A stretch of DNA of 64,000 bases. Origin: Apostichopus japonicus. Lineage: Eukaryota > Echinodermata > Holothuroidea > Aspidochirotida > Stichopodidae. A program made the translations under genes and the position numbers. Shown here piece by piece: positions 1 through 12,625 of this stretch (positions within the stretch are counted from its first letter, which is position 1; every line of letters begins with the position of its first letter). The stretch lies in NCBI RefSeq assembly GCF_037975245.1, contig NC_092576.1, positions 6,062,001 to 6,126,000 of the forward strand. The letters run 5' to 3'. The notes under the pieces are model-generated. The model was not told the origin of the DNA. It was given only the letters and a program-made list of their open reading frames with translations, and made no database searches.

Positions 1-368
1 AGATTCTTTTACAGAGTATTTTAAGTCTCACGGACTAAGAACAAGTCATGCTTTGGGTGTGTTCCTATCATCAGCACTATAACAATGAGATGATAACTTT
101 GTATATGTATGCATCATTACCTTCACATAAAGAGTGGTGCAGGTCATTTCTTTAGATCAGAGTTCAAGTTTCAATGCAGTTTCTGTGAAAACGAATGACT
201 CACATCCCACAGATCTCAGGCGTCAAGTTATGTACATAACTATATATTATCTTACCTAACGTATGCCGTTTGAAACTTGTGTCTTAATTATTAATACTTT
301 TATTTTCGCTGTCAGAACTACAGCTTGCATTACTCAGATAAGTAATACAGTTTATATCTTATCTACAG

Positions 369-455
369 TAGAGCGTAATTCCAGACAAGTATGGAAAATA
401 TCACAACAGCAACTACTCAATCCGGGGGAAAAGGTGACAGAAGAAAAATTAAAAG
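369..455 (+). CDS. Left receptor exon 5 (juxtamembrane tail)
   Basis: 87 nt, acceptor ATCTACAG, donor GTGTGT, phase 1 to 1. It encodes ERNSRQVWKISQQQLLNPG and then EKVTEEKLK. It aligns with right exon 5 (46839-46922), sharing QQLL and VTEE-L. The upstream bases 1-368 are intron, and the stretch around 130-300 is similar to 46,990-47,170 read in reverse. Confidence 0.7.
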
Positions 456-3400
456 GTGTGTAAGCTATCTATATTTAGTTGATTAATTCATGGATTATTT
501 ACAACTTTCAATAACTGTGTATTTAATTTTGATGTAAGAAGCGATGCTTTCTCAGTTTGGATTAACAACTTTTCCTGTAATGCACCTGCATATAAGTTTA
601 ACTTAAAGTGACCCAGAATGAAATAGTAACAAGTATAATGTTGCTACTCATAAATCGATTTTTGGTTTCGATAAATATCGTAACCTTTGCATTCATGATG
701 GCGTATGTGTGTATGTATGCCTATGTATGCGTTTGTGACGCCCAGCTTGTAAACAGGATATCTCAAGAAGGGAAGTTGGACCAACTTCATGTTGTAGATG
801 CGCCACATTGAGTACAAGAAGCCTATTGTTTTCTGTGTCATTTGGGGTAACCAGGGGTCAAAATGTGGAAACCTTGTAAACACAATATCTCAAGAAGGGA
901 AGCTTGGGCAGACCTCATATTTGGTGTGTAAACGTACCACATGGAGCACAAGAAGCTTATTGTTTTCTGTGGAGGTCAAAGTTGATTAGGGTTACTAAGG
1001 GTCAAATTGTGAAAACCTTGTTAACGCCATAGCTCATGAAAGGAAGATTGGGCAAACCTCATATTTAATGTGTAGAAGTACCACATTCAGTACAGGAAGC
1101 CTATTGTTTTCTTTGGAGGTCAAAGGTCATTTAGGGTCGCTAGGGGTCAAATTGTCAAAACCTTGTAAACACAATATCTCAAGAAGAGAAGGTCGGACCA
1201 ATTCATATTTAGTGTGCAGACGTACCACATTGAGTACAAAAAGCCTAAGGTTTTTGGTGTAGGTCAAAGGTCATTTGGGGACAACAGGTCAAATCGTGAC
1301 AACCTTGTAAAAATGATATTGCAAGAAAGGACAGATCTCATATTTGGTTTTTAGATGTACCATAGTAAATTTAAGGAGCCTATTATATTTTTTGGTGGAG
1401 GTCAAAGGTCATTTGAAGTCAGCAAATGCCAAACATTTACTTCACTACCCTCTTACCTGTCTTTCCACACTAACACATCTTCCTAAACATAATATCGTAA
1501 GGGAAGCTTGGATAGATCGCATATTTGGTATGTAATTGTACCACATTGAGTACAAGAAGCCTTCATGTTGTGGGTGGAGGTCAATGGTCGTTTGAGTTCA
1601 CCAGGGTCAGATTGTGAACTCACGTTTTACAAAATATTTCAACAAAGAAAGATGTTATATTTAGTATGTTGATGTATCTATCACATTAAGTGCAAGAAGC
1701 TTGTTGTTTAGGTCAATGGTCATTTCAGGACAGCATGTGTCATTGTGAATGTATTGTTTGTCACATCGCACTGCTTTTCACTGTATTACTAATATCAAGT
1801 ATGTTGTACACCCTCACTATACATTACGTCAGATCCATGCAGAAAATAGCTGAATGTTACATCATAGAAACCATTATTCATTTTTGCATTCTGGTTATTT
1901 TTTCATTTTAAAGAGTGGTGTAAGAAAGTTATAATTTGGAAAGACGATACTCGAGATACACATGATGGGATAGTGGAGAGGTTGAAGGAAGCATCTGATA
2001 AACAGGTGAATTTTTTTTTTCAAAGACTTACCTTACTTTCGATAAAGTGTGAAAAAGCAATATAGAAATGATGTGGCTAAGCTTGATGTGCTTTTGTCAA
2101 ACCATGATAGGTGATGGCAGGATCTGAAAATATGAGGCATTGAGAATAAATGTGACCGATACTTATAGTTGCATTCATTATTTCATTTTATCTTGTTATA
2201 ATTTCAAAAAAAACATTAGCTACACTATCGAATAGGTTAATGTGTACATCTAACAAGTGATTGTCCAATATATTAAACCGTTTCAACATGTCGTCTTAAT
2301 TCCTGATGTTTCGATACATTGGGTAAAATAATGGGCTTCGTAAACGCAAACGTGATGTTGAATAACTATCATGAAATATGTAAATTTGTTGCATACTTGT
2401 GAATATAATTTGTAACATTCAAATGCTAAAGTTTAAGGCGGTTAAGATGTGAATTACATGTCAAACAAATGTGTTAAATGAAAGAAAACTTTTTTTGTGG
2501 CACAGAGGTGGGCCATTTTTCTTTGGTTACCGTTCATCTCCATTGGCCAATAAACCTATTACTTCCCAATCCACAACATGTTTGGGGCTTACTTATCCAA
2601 AACTAAACCTACAGGCATTACGTAATTAAATAGAACCATCGAGCCAAGAACACCAGCTACACTAATATCAATATCACTTACTTAGCTAATTTGAGACAAC
2701 TGTCATATTGCAATTTTCTGGTTTCATGTTAGGATTTATTTTACACGATAAGACACACCTTAGATTGCTATAGAAATTGTAAAGAATATTCCTGTTGGTC
2801 AATCCTTGAATTACTTTGTAACCCATCCAGATAACTAATGCTGATAATTTTTTGAGGTTCCTCATTCATTATTCTCAAAGTTATTATGTAGTTAATTTCT
2901 TGAATAGGTTGACATTGAATGGATTAAACTGCAAGACAGCTTCAAGTCAGTTGAAGATAACGGTGAAGCTGTTAATCTAAGCTCTGGAGCAGTTTTACCT
3001 CCGCTTAACAATTTAAAAAACTTGGAAATTGTAAACAAGACATGGCAGCAATTGGACATTACCGAATGGATAAATATCCTGAAATATGCCTGTCACGGAC
3101 GTAAACCAACCAAGATCAAGTAAGCATAGCTATAATGATCAGTCGACTATTATTCAGATTGTCTGCGAAAGAATTACATTTATTTAATTTACCAACTTAT
3201 TGAAATGATTCCTGTTAGAGTATATCTATATGTGAAGACGTTTCAGCAACATGTCGCACCATATCGTGCTTACTTACACATAATATATATATTTAGCGAA
3301 TTGATTGATTTATCTACCAAAGAAATACGGTGGTGTGCTCCTTGGTTTGAGCAGGCTGAATCAGATGTGAAATGGAAACAAAAAATGATATTAAAAACAA

Positions 3401-6400
3401 GAATACTTGAAAAACTTCTTTGGGGACCTAATAATAAGATTAATGGACCCTTTTAGTGTATCTAATTACAACAAACTGACGAATTACTACAATTACTTCT
3501 CACAGGATTGAACTCATTCTGCTGCCGTATGACTTTGAGAACAAGTTGAGCACGTTAAAAAAGAAGCCACGCGGTAAGAATGCAGTTTAACAAATTAATC
3601 TTTACAAATAAATTGATCTTTACAAGAAACTGTCGATGAGGTGAAATGTAGTTGTGTAAATGATTGGAACTACACGATTAAGAACAACGACTAATGCGTT
3701 TATCAATATCCTGTGTTCAACAGGTTTGAGAAAATGGAGATTTGTTCACGACTTTATCTAAATTCCTAAAAGCCACTAACTTAACGACTGGTAGAGGAGC
3801 GAGTCAGTTGAGCTTAACAATCAGTTGAACAGATTATATTAACATTTCTATTGACCTCATGACTGAAAAAACACAGTCCCAGTCCATTGTTTAATCCTAA
3901 AGGGCCGCAACCAAGCAAATTGCTTTCATTTTTGTTCAGTTGATATTTTCGTCATATATGTTTTCAGGTTCTAGTTATGGGTTAAACTTTTGTTTATTTC
4001 AAGGCTTTTAAAATAAGCTTGGATTGTTATGTAAACCTGGGTGCAACTCGGATGGATATCAGATCATTAACAAATTTAAAAACTATGTTCTCCAAAGAAC
4101 AATGCATCTTCCATTGGCTTCTTCTCTTCCTATTGTTAGCATATAGGCAGTACACCTACAGTTGACGACATGCACAGTCCCATGTGAAAGGGAGGTTTAA
4201 CAAATATGAGTTGTGAACAGGACGCCAGTAAATTTTAATATACTTCAATATACAGAATATTACTTGTGCTACAAATACAGATGGCACAATTCATCTCTTT
4301 AATCGATAATTACTAAGTTCATCAATTGTCATCCTCAAAAAGTAAATAAATGATACATGTCCGAATGCAGTATAGACAAAACGGTCTTTTACTAAATGTT
4401 TTACATGTTCAAGTTTTCATAGATACAGACTAAAGAAACTCTTTTTACGGTCTCTTTCAGTCGAGTGGCACACTGGTGTTATATCTGCAGTACTGAGAAT
4501 GAGTTACGAAAATGAACGGTGGGAGGTATGTCCTGGTAACATTATGTTATATGAAGATTTCATTTTTAAACACACTTTTACATAGTAGAAGAAAAATAAC
4601 ATGGTCAAATCCATTGGTTTTCACCTTAACAACACCCTTCATGTTCTTACGAAGGTCTTCTTGCATACATATAAAGCTAAATAATATTAACTCATCATAA
4701 GTTATTTGTTTATTCACACAGAGTATTGGACCACGTCCTCTGAAATATGAAGAATATGAAAAGATCGTAAGTAAACATTACTTAATAAAATATCTTTCAA
4801 CCCAGTGCAAACAAGAATGTGAACAGTAGAAGTCAACAACACTAGATTCCATACAACGACTCTCACATTTTTCAAGTTTGGCCCAATCATGTTTTACATC
4901 TGGAAAAGGGGAGGGCGGTTGCATCACGGCTTTTAAGAGAGAACAGCAATATAAAGACATAACGTTTAAGTTCTGTATTAAACTTTTGTGTGATTGCCGT
5001 TGGCGAGCATATACTGCACAATATACGAACTGTGTTAGTAAATAAATACACAGAAATAAGTTCATTTCCATTTTCAGGAGAAAAAATTGCATGCACGTTT
5101 TCTCTCCGTGTTAGGTTTGCATGATCTGTGTATTTGGGTGATAATATTGAACTTCATGTCCTACACTTGTATTGCAGGTAGAGAGGGCAAATGAAGAAAT
5201 GGTAAGTGAAAGGGTAGATTTATTATCTCATTATAAGTGGAAATCATGCATGTAACTTTCATCAGATTAATTTTTCCAATTATTCTACAAACAGGGAATT
5301 ATTCTGTAGATGTTGTGGTAAAATTGGTAAAAATATCAAAGAAAAGATTGTACGTCAGACTTAAATGTAAGGATTTGTACATGTGTTTACAATTTGAAAT
5401 GTGTATGCCACTTTCTTCTATTCAATTATGTGATCCATAATATTTGGGTTGGACGAGATATGGGTTTTTAGTGTATAAATCACTACACTTCTGCCGCTCT
5501 CTCGTTTTTCCTTTCCACAAATTGATGTGATCTCAAAAGACTCCAGGGATGGCAGTTGACTGGTGGGCTGTTCTGACGGGCGTTAGTCCCCCCCCCCTCC
5601 ATCCTCTTGGCCCTGCTAAAAGACGTTTTGTAAAAATATTATGGAGCAAAAATAATCTTCAGAAACTAAAAACAATTTTAACCAGTCAATACTTGATCAG
5701 GCTTATACTTTCACAACGAGCATAGCTTCATTACACATCGGTACTGCCGTAAAATAAATGCCCGTTTTAAAACCGGACTTAATTAAAAATAATTAAATAA
5801 ATAAAAATAAATAATTAAAGTAAAAATTATCGTCGAATGATCTCATTATGTTACAAATGCATACTTGATAAAATATCATTTTGTCAAAATTTCTATGTAT
5901 ACTTTTCGTTACCGGACATGCCTACACTGTCATACTTAATACCTGCCTTAGTGTACGTAACTTTAAACCTTACTTATTTGCTTGTTACACAAGCCGTCGA
6001 GGTATAGTTGGGATGAATCGAAATATGTAATCATAATATTGGCGGAGATAGAACATATTTTGAAATAACCAATTGTCGTTCTTTAAAGTCGACGTTTTGA
6101 GATTAAGGGACGTAATTTTGAGAAAATTTTTGAAAGTTTGAGGTAAAGTCGTTTAAATTTGCAGAAAAATAAACAGTCAAAAGTTTGAGAATATAGAAGT
6201 TTGATGTAAAATAGTCGAAATTTTGGATATAACTTTGGTAAGAAATCAAACAAGAGGTAAAAAAATTCAATGAGATCGTCATTTTGAGATGAAAAACAGA
6301 AATGTTGGGTATTACAACTTAGACTTCCGTGAAAAAAGCTGAAATTATATGAACAAAGGCGAAGTTTAGGGGTGAAGCAGTCACAATTTAAAGATAAAAT

Positions 6401-9400
6401 GTTGAAGTATACCATCTGAAGTGGCCTAACGAAGCATCAACAAAAGTAAACTTAGTCTAGCAACCAAGGGCGGCGGAACCGGGGGGGGGCACAGGGGGCA
6501 CGTGCCCCCCACTTTTCCTCAGGTTAAAAATGTGACCTTTTTCTACATAAAAATTGAGGTGTCTCAAGTTAGCAAGAGGCCAGGGAACCAGAATGAACAC
6601 TCGAGAAGGGCGTTTCCGGCCATCTGAGGGGTTTGTAAAACCAAAAATTTTCTTGTACGCTCCGCGCCAACCGATGGTGGCGCTCCGCTCAGATAGTCGT
6701 GCATATAACTTTGCAAATCCTGGCTACGCCCCTGACTTTTAATGAATTTCTGTGGGTCAAACTCAAAGCTATTTCGAATGGGACAAATTTGTTAAGATAT
6801 TAACATAATCCTTGTTTCCCAATTTGCACATTGGATATTGCAGTGCTAGTATATATGAATATTTCCCTTGAAGGGGTGGGGGGAGGCGTTGATGGAGTGA
6901 TGTGTATACGCAAATAAGATAATACAATAAGAGTTATAAAGGGTACTAAATATAAGGCTGCATCAGTCCAATCGAGTTTCTGCAAAGTGCCCTTTGATGT
7001 CGGAGCCCCCCCCCCCTTCAGATTAAAAGTGCTTCCGCCGCCCTTGCTAGCAACAATACCCAAACTGGTAACTGGTTATGATTCTCCCCTCCCATGCAAC
7101 TGCCCATACTTTTGATAGCGCCCCTATACGTACATCACTGTCCGTTGCTGTTAAGTTTGCCTTTGACTTCACAAAGGAAAAACTTCGAGAAATCTTGGTC
7201 ATAGTCCCCCGTTCTAAAATGGGATCCACCGTTCTTGGACTCACGCGTAAGAGGTAGTAAACTTAATTTTATGCCTTAACTGGTCGTATTTTATGACACG
7301 TGATTCCATTACATTACCTGTACAAATTGCAACAAATTTGTTACCGCAACTAGTATATTTAGGTATAACTTTGTGTAGTAAAGTTGGTTAAGATGTAAAT
7401 TGTTGTGTAGGCAAGCAATAAATACCTGCTATGTATTTGATATGCGTGGGGGAAGAAATGCTGCTAAGAAATATATACTGTTGTTTAACACAGAGTGACA
7501 CGAACCTTAAAATGCATTACTACATGGTTAGTGATGTAAAATCACAGGAGTCAGAGGTAACTTTATAAAAAGAAAAGCAATTGGAAGAACTAAGTGCTAG
7601 AATATATACACTATGAAGCATTGCCTACACACCTGAAATATTAATTAGGATTCTCGATTGGTGTAGACTACATAAGATGTGTTAGGAAACCTTTGTCTCA
7701 GAAATAACACATCCGCATTTCCTGATCAAGGAGTTGAACCACATACAGGATTTAGAGTTAGAGAGGAACGACGTTGCTCATTGAAAAGAGTGATATAAAT
7801 CCTCTGATATGTCTAGACAGTCTGATCAATGAGTGAATTCTCTTTCAATCTGTAGAATAAATTGTGTTGGAAATATTGGCAGAAATTATTCTTAATGTTG
7901 GAGGGATTCACAAATTATATGTACATATAAATAAATGCTCTATCAATCCTAATTTCCAGGAAGTCGAAGAACAAACAAATAGTGTGTGTGGGAGGGTGGG
8001 GGTGGTTACAAATTATGACTTTAGCAACTGACTTGTATTAACTATAAACGTAGACGGGAGTGGAGCCGACTAAGGCCTGCATGCAAACATGATTGGGGAT
8101 GCCCTCATTGCCCTCCCCAACCCTCATGCCCTCCCGCCCCCTTGATGCCGCCACTACGGTTATGACTTAAAATAGTAAATATGTTCACAACAAGGTAGTT
8201 TGGTTACCATGGTGAATTTATATGATAACATGATAGAACACCAATCCTAAACTCATGCGATTACAACATTGTTAAGCTGAAAGACATTTAAGTTAGATCA
8301 TTTTATAATTCATTGTATGTGTTGACTTTAAATGCAATGTGAATTATAGAATAACTCAAATCAGATCGTTACGCACGGTTTCAATGTTTCTAATGTTGTG
8401 TTTTGCTACATGAACCAAGCTAAGTGTCTTTGTTCACATATTCCATATTTTAATGTTGTCTGTGATAATATTCTTACCCATTTGTTGCTTTTCAGACCGA
8501 CCAAACAGAAGTGTAAGTCTTTAAACTGCGGTTCAATTATGTATCTTATCCGAACTGATAAACCATGTTCTATATAGATTCAGAGGTCACAACATCATAT
8601 ATTATGTGTTGTAAACAATTTCTAACAACTACAAGTATACCTCAATACAACTGTCTTCATCCGTTCACAAACAATTAGCTACAATACAATTGTCGTCTAT
8701 GTACAATCAGTAAGCTATACAGTACTAATGGCGATATCTGTGTACAATCAGTTAGCTACAATACAATTGTCGTCTGTGTACAATCAGTAAGCTAAACAGT
8801 ACTAATGACGTTATGTGTGTACAATCAGTTAGCTAAAATACAATTGTCGTCTGTGTACAATCAGTAAGCTATACAGTACTAATGTCGTTATTTGTGTACA
8901 ATCAGTTAGCTACAATACAATTGTCGTCTGTGTACAGTCAGTAAGCTATACAGTACCAATGTCGTTATTTGTGTACAATCAGTTAGCTACAATACAATTG
9001 TCGTCTGTGTACAATCAGTAAGCTATACAGTACTAATGGCGTCTGTTGTGTTGAATCAGGTAGCTACAATACAATTGTCGTCTGTGTACAATCAGTAAGC
9101 TTTACAGTACTAATGTCGTTATGTGTGTACAATCAGTTAGCTAAAATACAATTGTCGTCTGTGTACAATCAGTAAGCTATACAGTACTAATGTCGTTATT
9201 TGTGTACAATCAGTTAGCTACAATACAATTGTCGTCTGTGTACAGTCAGTAAGCTAAACAGTACTAATGACGTTATGTGTGTACAATCAGTTAGCTACAA
9301 TACAATTGTCGTCTGTGTACAATCAGTAAGCTATACAGTACTAATGACGTTATGTGTGTACAATCAGTTAGCTACAATACAATTGTCGTCTGTGTACAAT

Positions 9401-9676
9401 CAGTAAGCTATACAGTACATTGTCGTCATTTATTTACGATCAGGAAACTGGACCACAAATGTCGTTCTTTGTGCACATTCACTAAGCTAATGTATAGTGT
9501 TTAGAGTAATTGCTAATCACTGAGAGATGATACAATGTTTTAATGCGTGTTATAGCAATATAGCATGCATTTACTATGGTCGTATTTATTCACATATTTG
9601 AAAATTTCATTTTATTAGAGCAAAGCTTTTGGAAGACTCGGATTATGAACAATCTCCATCCGATGTGAAAGCTTGA
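369..9676 (+). CDS. Left paralogue: cytoplasmic tail (nine exons) of an Ig-type membrane receptor, partial
   Basis: Nine exons at 369-455, 1914-2005, 2908-3119, 3506-3573, 4461-4525, 4722-4766, 5178-5201, 8496-8512 and 9619-9676 join in frame (668 nt, 221 residues then TGA). Each has AG/GT borders and a matching exon, mostly of identical length and always in the same phase, in the minus-strand paralogue at 19.9-46.9 kb. The tail starts just after the membrane anchor (outside the window) and contains an LRR-like stretch in exons 7-8 (AVLPPLNNLKNLEIVNKTW, then a WINILKYAC helix-like segment). It ends in an acidic segment, KLLEDSDYEQSPSDVKA. No frameshift or stop is seen, so this copy may be functional. 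Function is not known; the whole-gene architecture suggests a cell-surface immune-type receptor. The first in-window exon needs one upstream base (phase 1), matching the membrane exon of the paralogue. Confidence 0.75.
740..1745 (+). repeat. Tandem repeat, unit about 135-145 bp, rich in AGGTCA half-sites
   Basis: About seven diverged units, each with CCACATTGAGTACAAGAAGC, TTTCTGTGGAGGTCAAAGG and ACACAATATCTCAAGAAG-type blocks. Unit starts are near 803, 937, 1081, 1225, 1360, 1541 and 1681. It sits in intron 5 of the left gene; the matching intron of the paralogue is only 249 bp and lacks it. Three perfect AGGTCAAAGGTCA sites occur at 1117-1129, 1261-1273 and 1399-1411. Confidence 0.8.
1914..2005 (+). 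CDS. Left receptor exon 6
   Basis: 92 nt, AAAG acceptor and CAG/GTGAAT donor. It encodes WCKKVIIWKDD then THDGIVERLKEASDKQ. Same length and phase as right exon 6 and near-identical in THDGIV-RLKEAS. Confidence 0.75.
2908..3119 (+). CDS. Left receptor exon 7 (LRR-like module)
   Basis: 212 nt, the same length as right exon 7. It encodes VDIEWIKLQDSFKSVEDNGE, then VNLSSGAVLPPLNNLKNLEI, then an amphipathic WINILKYACHG segment. The leucine spacing (LPPL..L..LEI) resembles a single leucine-rich repeat such as those at the C end of NLR-like proteins; this is a family resemblance only. Confidence 0.8.
3506..3573 (+). CDS. Left receptor exon 8 (uninterrupted form)
   Basis: 68 nt, CACAG acceptor and GTAAGA donor. 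It encodes IELILLPYDFENKLSTLKKK then PR. This is the exon split by a transposon in the other paralogue; here it is intact and gives the empty-site reference. Confidence 0.8.
4461..4525 (+). CDS. Left receptor exon 9
   Basis: 65 nt, TTTCAG acceptor and GTATGT donor. It encodes EWHTGVISAVLRMSYENERW then E. One codon shorter than right exon 9 (KWVTGDASAGVLYLNYFTEQ then WE). Confidence 0.75.
4722..4766 (+). CDS. Left receptor exon 10 with a YxxI motif
   Basis: 45 nt, phase 0 to 0, encoding SIGPRPLKYEEYEKI. It ends in YEKI; the matching exon of the paralogue also has a tyrosine motif (YKGL) at the same place. YxxΦ motifs can act in endocytosis or phosphotyrosine signalling; that role is inference. 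Confidence 0.75.
5178..5201 (+). CDS. Left receptor exon 11 (24-nt microexon)
   Basis: Encodes VERANEEM between ATTGCAG and GTAAGT. The right counterpart, KEKANEEV, is also 24 nt. It was found only by comparing the two paralogues. Confidence 0.7.
6080..6420. repeat. Degenerate short tandem repeat in intron 11
   Basis: Poorly conserved units of roughly 25-30 bp built from GTTTGAG/GTCGAAATTTTG-like blocks. A related stretch lies in the matching intron of the paralogue (about 37,540-37,900), so it predates the duplication. Confidence 0.4.
6465..7046. mobile_element. hAT-like MITE with 8-bp target duplication
   Basis: 582 bp. Ends are CAAGGGCGGCGGAA and the inverse TTCCGCCGCCCTTG. It is flanked on both sides by CTAGCAAC (6457-6464 and 7047-7054). 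The paralogous intron (about 37,490-37,515, minus) holds the unoccupied site. It contains G/C homopolymer runs and a GGGGCACGTGCCCC palindrome near 6494-6508. The TIR style and 8-bp duplication fit hAT; no transposase is present. Confidence 0.75.
8496..8512 (+). CDS. Left receptor exon 12 (17-nt microexon)
   Basis: Encodes TDQTE plus two bases of a split codon, between TTTTCAG and GTAAGT. The right counterpart at 36687-36703 is 17 nt and differs at two bases. Confidence 0.7.
8641..9490 (+). repeat. Minisatellite in last intron of left gene (ancestral-size form)
   Basis: About 0.85 kb of alternating 36-bp and 41-bp monomers: TGTGTACAATCAGTTAGCTA with a TACAATTGTCGTC tail, and TGTGTACAATCAGTAAGCTA with a TACAGTACTAATGTCGTTAT tail. 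The monomer is the reverse complement of the 39-bp satellite in the same intron of the right gene. Confidence 0.9.
9619..9676 (+). CDS. Left receptor exon 13 (terminal coding exon)
   Basis: 58 nt; after one base it reads AKLLEDSDYEQSPSDVKA and TGA. The right counterpart reads AKLLEDWDHKQSPSDVKV. The similarity continues into the 3' UTR as far as the AATAAA. Confidence 0.75.
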
Positions 9677-9798
9677 AATTTGAAAGGCAGGAGGACGAAG
9701 TCCACATGATGCAGCTGAATCATAAATCGTTTTAACAGATAGGACTAAGAAATATCAGGAAGAATGCAGCTATGCTCGTAAAAACGAAAGAAATCTTC

Positions 9799-9804
9799 AA
9801 TAAA
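9799..9804 (+). terminator. Polyadenylation signal of left receptor gene
   Basis: AATAAA about 120 bp after the stop codon. The same hexamer lies at the same distance in the paralogue (19774-19779, minus strand). Confidence 0.5.
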
Positions 9805-9817
9805 TTTAATACACCAT

Positions 9818-10070
9818 ATTGAGTACAAAGAGGCTATTGGTTTTGAGAATGTTGAAGGTCATTTGAGGTCACTGGAGCTCAAAATGTGTAATCATAATAA
9901 ACACAATATCTCAAGAGGGGAATCTCTAACAGATCTCATACTTTGCATGTGGATGTATCACATTAAGTAGAAGGTGCCTATCATTTTCTGAGGAGGTAAA
10001 ATGTTATTTTGGGTCACCAAAGGTCAAAGTTTGAAATAAAAACCTGGTTTAAGGACCTATGTGAATCTAC
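9818..10070 (+). repeat. Downstream flank of the left gene; copy also at 59,918-60,165
   Basis: Runs from TGAGTACAAAGAGGCTATTG through AGGTCATTTGAGGTCACTGG to the GGTCACCAAAGGTCAAAG block. The copy at 59,918 matches nearly base for base. It belongs to the same dispersed family as the repeat at 740-1745 and holds an AGGTCA direct repeat with a 4-bp spacer at 9856-9871. Confidence 0.8.
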
Positions 10071-12625
10071 GCGAAGGTGACGGAGTGTGTGTATAACACC
10101 TCATACGAATTGTCTGTGTTTCAATTTACAATATGCAAACTACGTTTGGAACTATTTACTTAATTCTTAGCATTTTGTTTAAGATTTTTTATTACTAAGT
10201 TTAGGGTTCTATTTTTTATCGTTTAGTATTGGGTGTTTATTACTATCTGTATTATGCTTTTGCAATAGTTTTTTAATGTACTATAGTTTCTCATACTTAT
10301 TTATATTTAATTACTGACTATTCTTCAATCTTTTGTGTATTCTTTGTTAAAAACTATTTTATTATTTACATATTTCTGAATTTGTTTTGGACTATATGTG
10401 TTTAGGACTTTCATTATTATCGTTTAGTACGAGTGTTTTGTATATTGTTGCTTTAGGCTTTTACATTTTGTGCCTTATTGGTTATATGTATTTAATTTTT
10501 AGGTTTTTGTTACTATTTGTTTTTAGGTTTTACGCTTGTAACGCGCTTTGAGCAGCTTTGCTGATTATGCGCTATATAAATATTACTTATTATTATACAA
10601 TCATACTCGGTATGTAGATCCAACTTGATGAGTACACGTTCAATGGTCATTTAAGATCAACAGAGGTCGAAGTCGAAACCTTTGTCAACACGATAACTTA
10701 TAAAATACATCTCTTTTGAACTGCACTCTTGGTATGTGGATCCAACTTGTTTAGCCTTATAGTAATAACCCTATTGAGACATGTATAAAAAACTGTCAAA
10801 TTAAAGATTTGTACTTAATAGGCAGGTTTGCATTAGTGCAAGAACCTTGCTGATCATTCGAATTCAATAATGGCAAACATGTTACGATACGGTGTGCAAT
10901 GCTGTAAATTGCATAACGTTGTCAAACGAAACACGGCAGAAAATTACTAATCCGACCGGCTCTCTGATTTGATTCTACACCGGAAACGAAGGAATCTTTG
11001 CGATTATGATGGCATGTAAGAGAGAAAGAGAAAGAGCTTGATTAAATATCATACTCGGTACGCCTAGGTTGTTGATTCCCTATAGTGAGTACAGGTTGTA
11101 CAAGAACTGGAACACAAGAAGTGGGGACGTCAGATATATTATGTAGATCACTGGTAAGGGTCAAATGTCTTTCAAGTTAAAATAGGTCAAAGTTTGAAAT
11201 CCTTGTAAAGACAATATCACAATGATCTTAACATGGATAGATGGATCTCTCTTATCTTTTGTATGATTGTAAATATTCTTTATTTCGTAAAAAAGATGGT
11301 AAACAACGATGGCTGAATGTGTTAAAAACAAGCTTACATTTTCTTTTCTTTTTTTCATATAGTTTTGTTCTATCACAACATAAGTTAACATATAACATAG
11401 AAGGAGATAAGAACAAAAATTCTGAAAGGAAGCGTACTAAAAAATTTACATGGCTTGTCGGGTAGTGACTCCCCCTTAAAAAAATACAAAAACTTTACAA
11501 TCAGAAAGGAGAACAAAAAAATCAGAACAACCCCTTCCTCTCCCTTCACTCACCTACCTCCAGAATTCCATCTCTCTACGGTTTACAGAAGACTTAAATA
11601 TTTAAAGGAACATCTAGAACCTACTCATAAGAATAACTTTTAAAGCCAATGATTATTTTATTCTTAATTTTTATTTGGCGGGAGGGGGGGGGTTGAATAT
11701 TTTTGTCAAGGTTATCTATTTCTTCTTACATTGTAACATTTTTTGGGGCAATTATGTATATATTTGGACGAATTCAAGAAATATTTATAGGTAGCGGAGG
11801 TGCGACTTTGCACATTTCGCAAGTGTACAACGTTATGTGGTATAGTGATCAGGTGGACTAGGCCAACCTTGCACAACCGATACAGTCAACTACAGTATAG
11901 TATAACGAGCATACGAAGACAACGTCAGAATAGGTAACCATCGTATTGACCTGTGTTATACATGAACAGTGTAAATTCAGATTAGTAATACATGGCACTA
12001 TGATTATCGCCACCACCAGGACTACAGTTCACCGGTACGTGTCAGAGAACTGGAAGAATTTTAATGAAAGATTCTTGCTATATCTTGAGGCCTCCGGGGG
12101 GACAGAAAACTCAACGAGATCTCAAACGTCTATATTCCTTCATGTTATTGGTGAGGAAAGTCTTACACTAAACAATACCTTCACATTCGAAACTGCCGGT
12201 ACGGAAACACTAAGTGATGTGGTCTCTAAGTCTTGAAAAAAGGTCTAACAAGCTGAGCGCTACCTATCACTGGATAGCTGACAAGTTGGCCTTTCATGGT
12301 ACCATCAATTTTCCGTATCATGACCATGCAGATTGTTTGCTACGAGAGCCATGACGTTTCCTTCACTTGTAAACAAACCTCTTTGCTCAGTCGTAAACAC
12401 TTTTTGTACGCTGCTCCTGTCAGGGCTAAATTGCATGCAAATTGCCTAAATTTTCTTGATGTTTGAACCACATGTGCTTCCATTCATGCTCTTAACATCC
12501 AAGCCACACAAAAAAGCAGATCCTGATTGATAACATAGCAAAACAACTGTTCTTCTGCTTCTTAGTGGCACTTTTCCTAAAGGAGAACAACAGGGCGGAT
12601 TTATATATACGCTAATAGTAGTATG
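10071..12625. other. Intergenic DNA without recognisable genes
   Basis: AT-rich. 10,540-10,600 holds a GCGCTTTGAGCAGC and GCGCTATATAAAT tail of a type often seen at 3' ends of invertebrate interspersed repeats; a related tail occurs at 60,225-60,280. 10,605-10,700 and 11,130-11,200 match 60,285-60,470 in order, extending the duplicated flank. The open frames near 11,241-12,236 have no recognisable domain. Confidence 0.5.

Noticed and set aside
4722..4766. Classical ITIM or ITAM in the receptor tail
   Set aside because: The residue at -2 of YEKI is Glu, not I/V/L/S, and no second YxxL/I lies at ITAM spacing; only a generic YxxΦ can be claimed.
11241..12236. Short open frames between 11.2 and 12.2 kb
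   Set aside because: No recognisable domain, splice context or counterpart near the paralogue; composition matches the surrounding AT-rich DNA.
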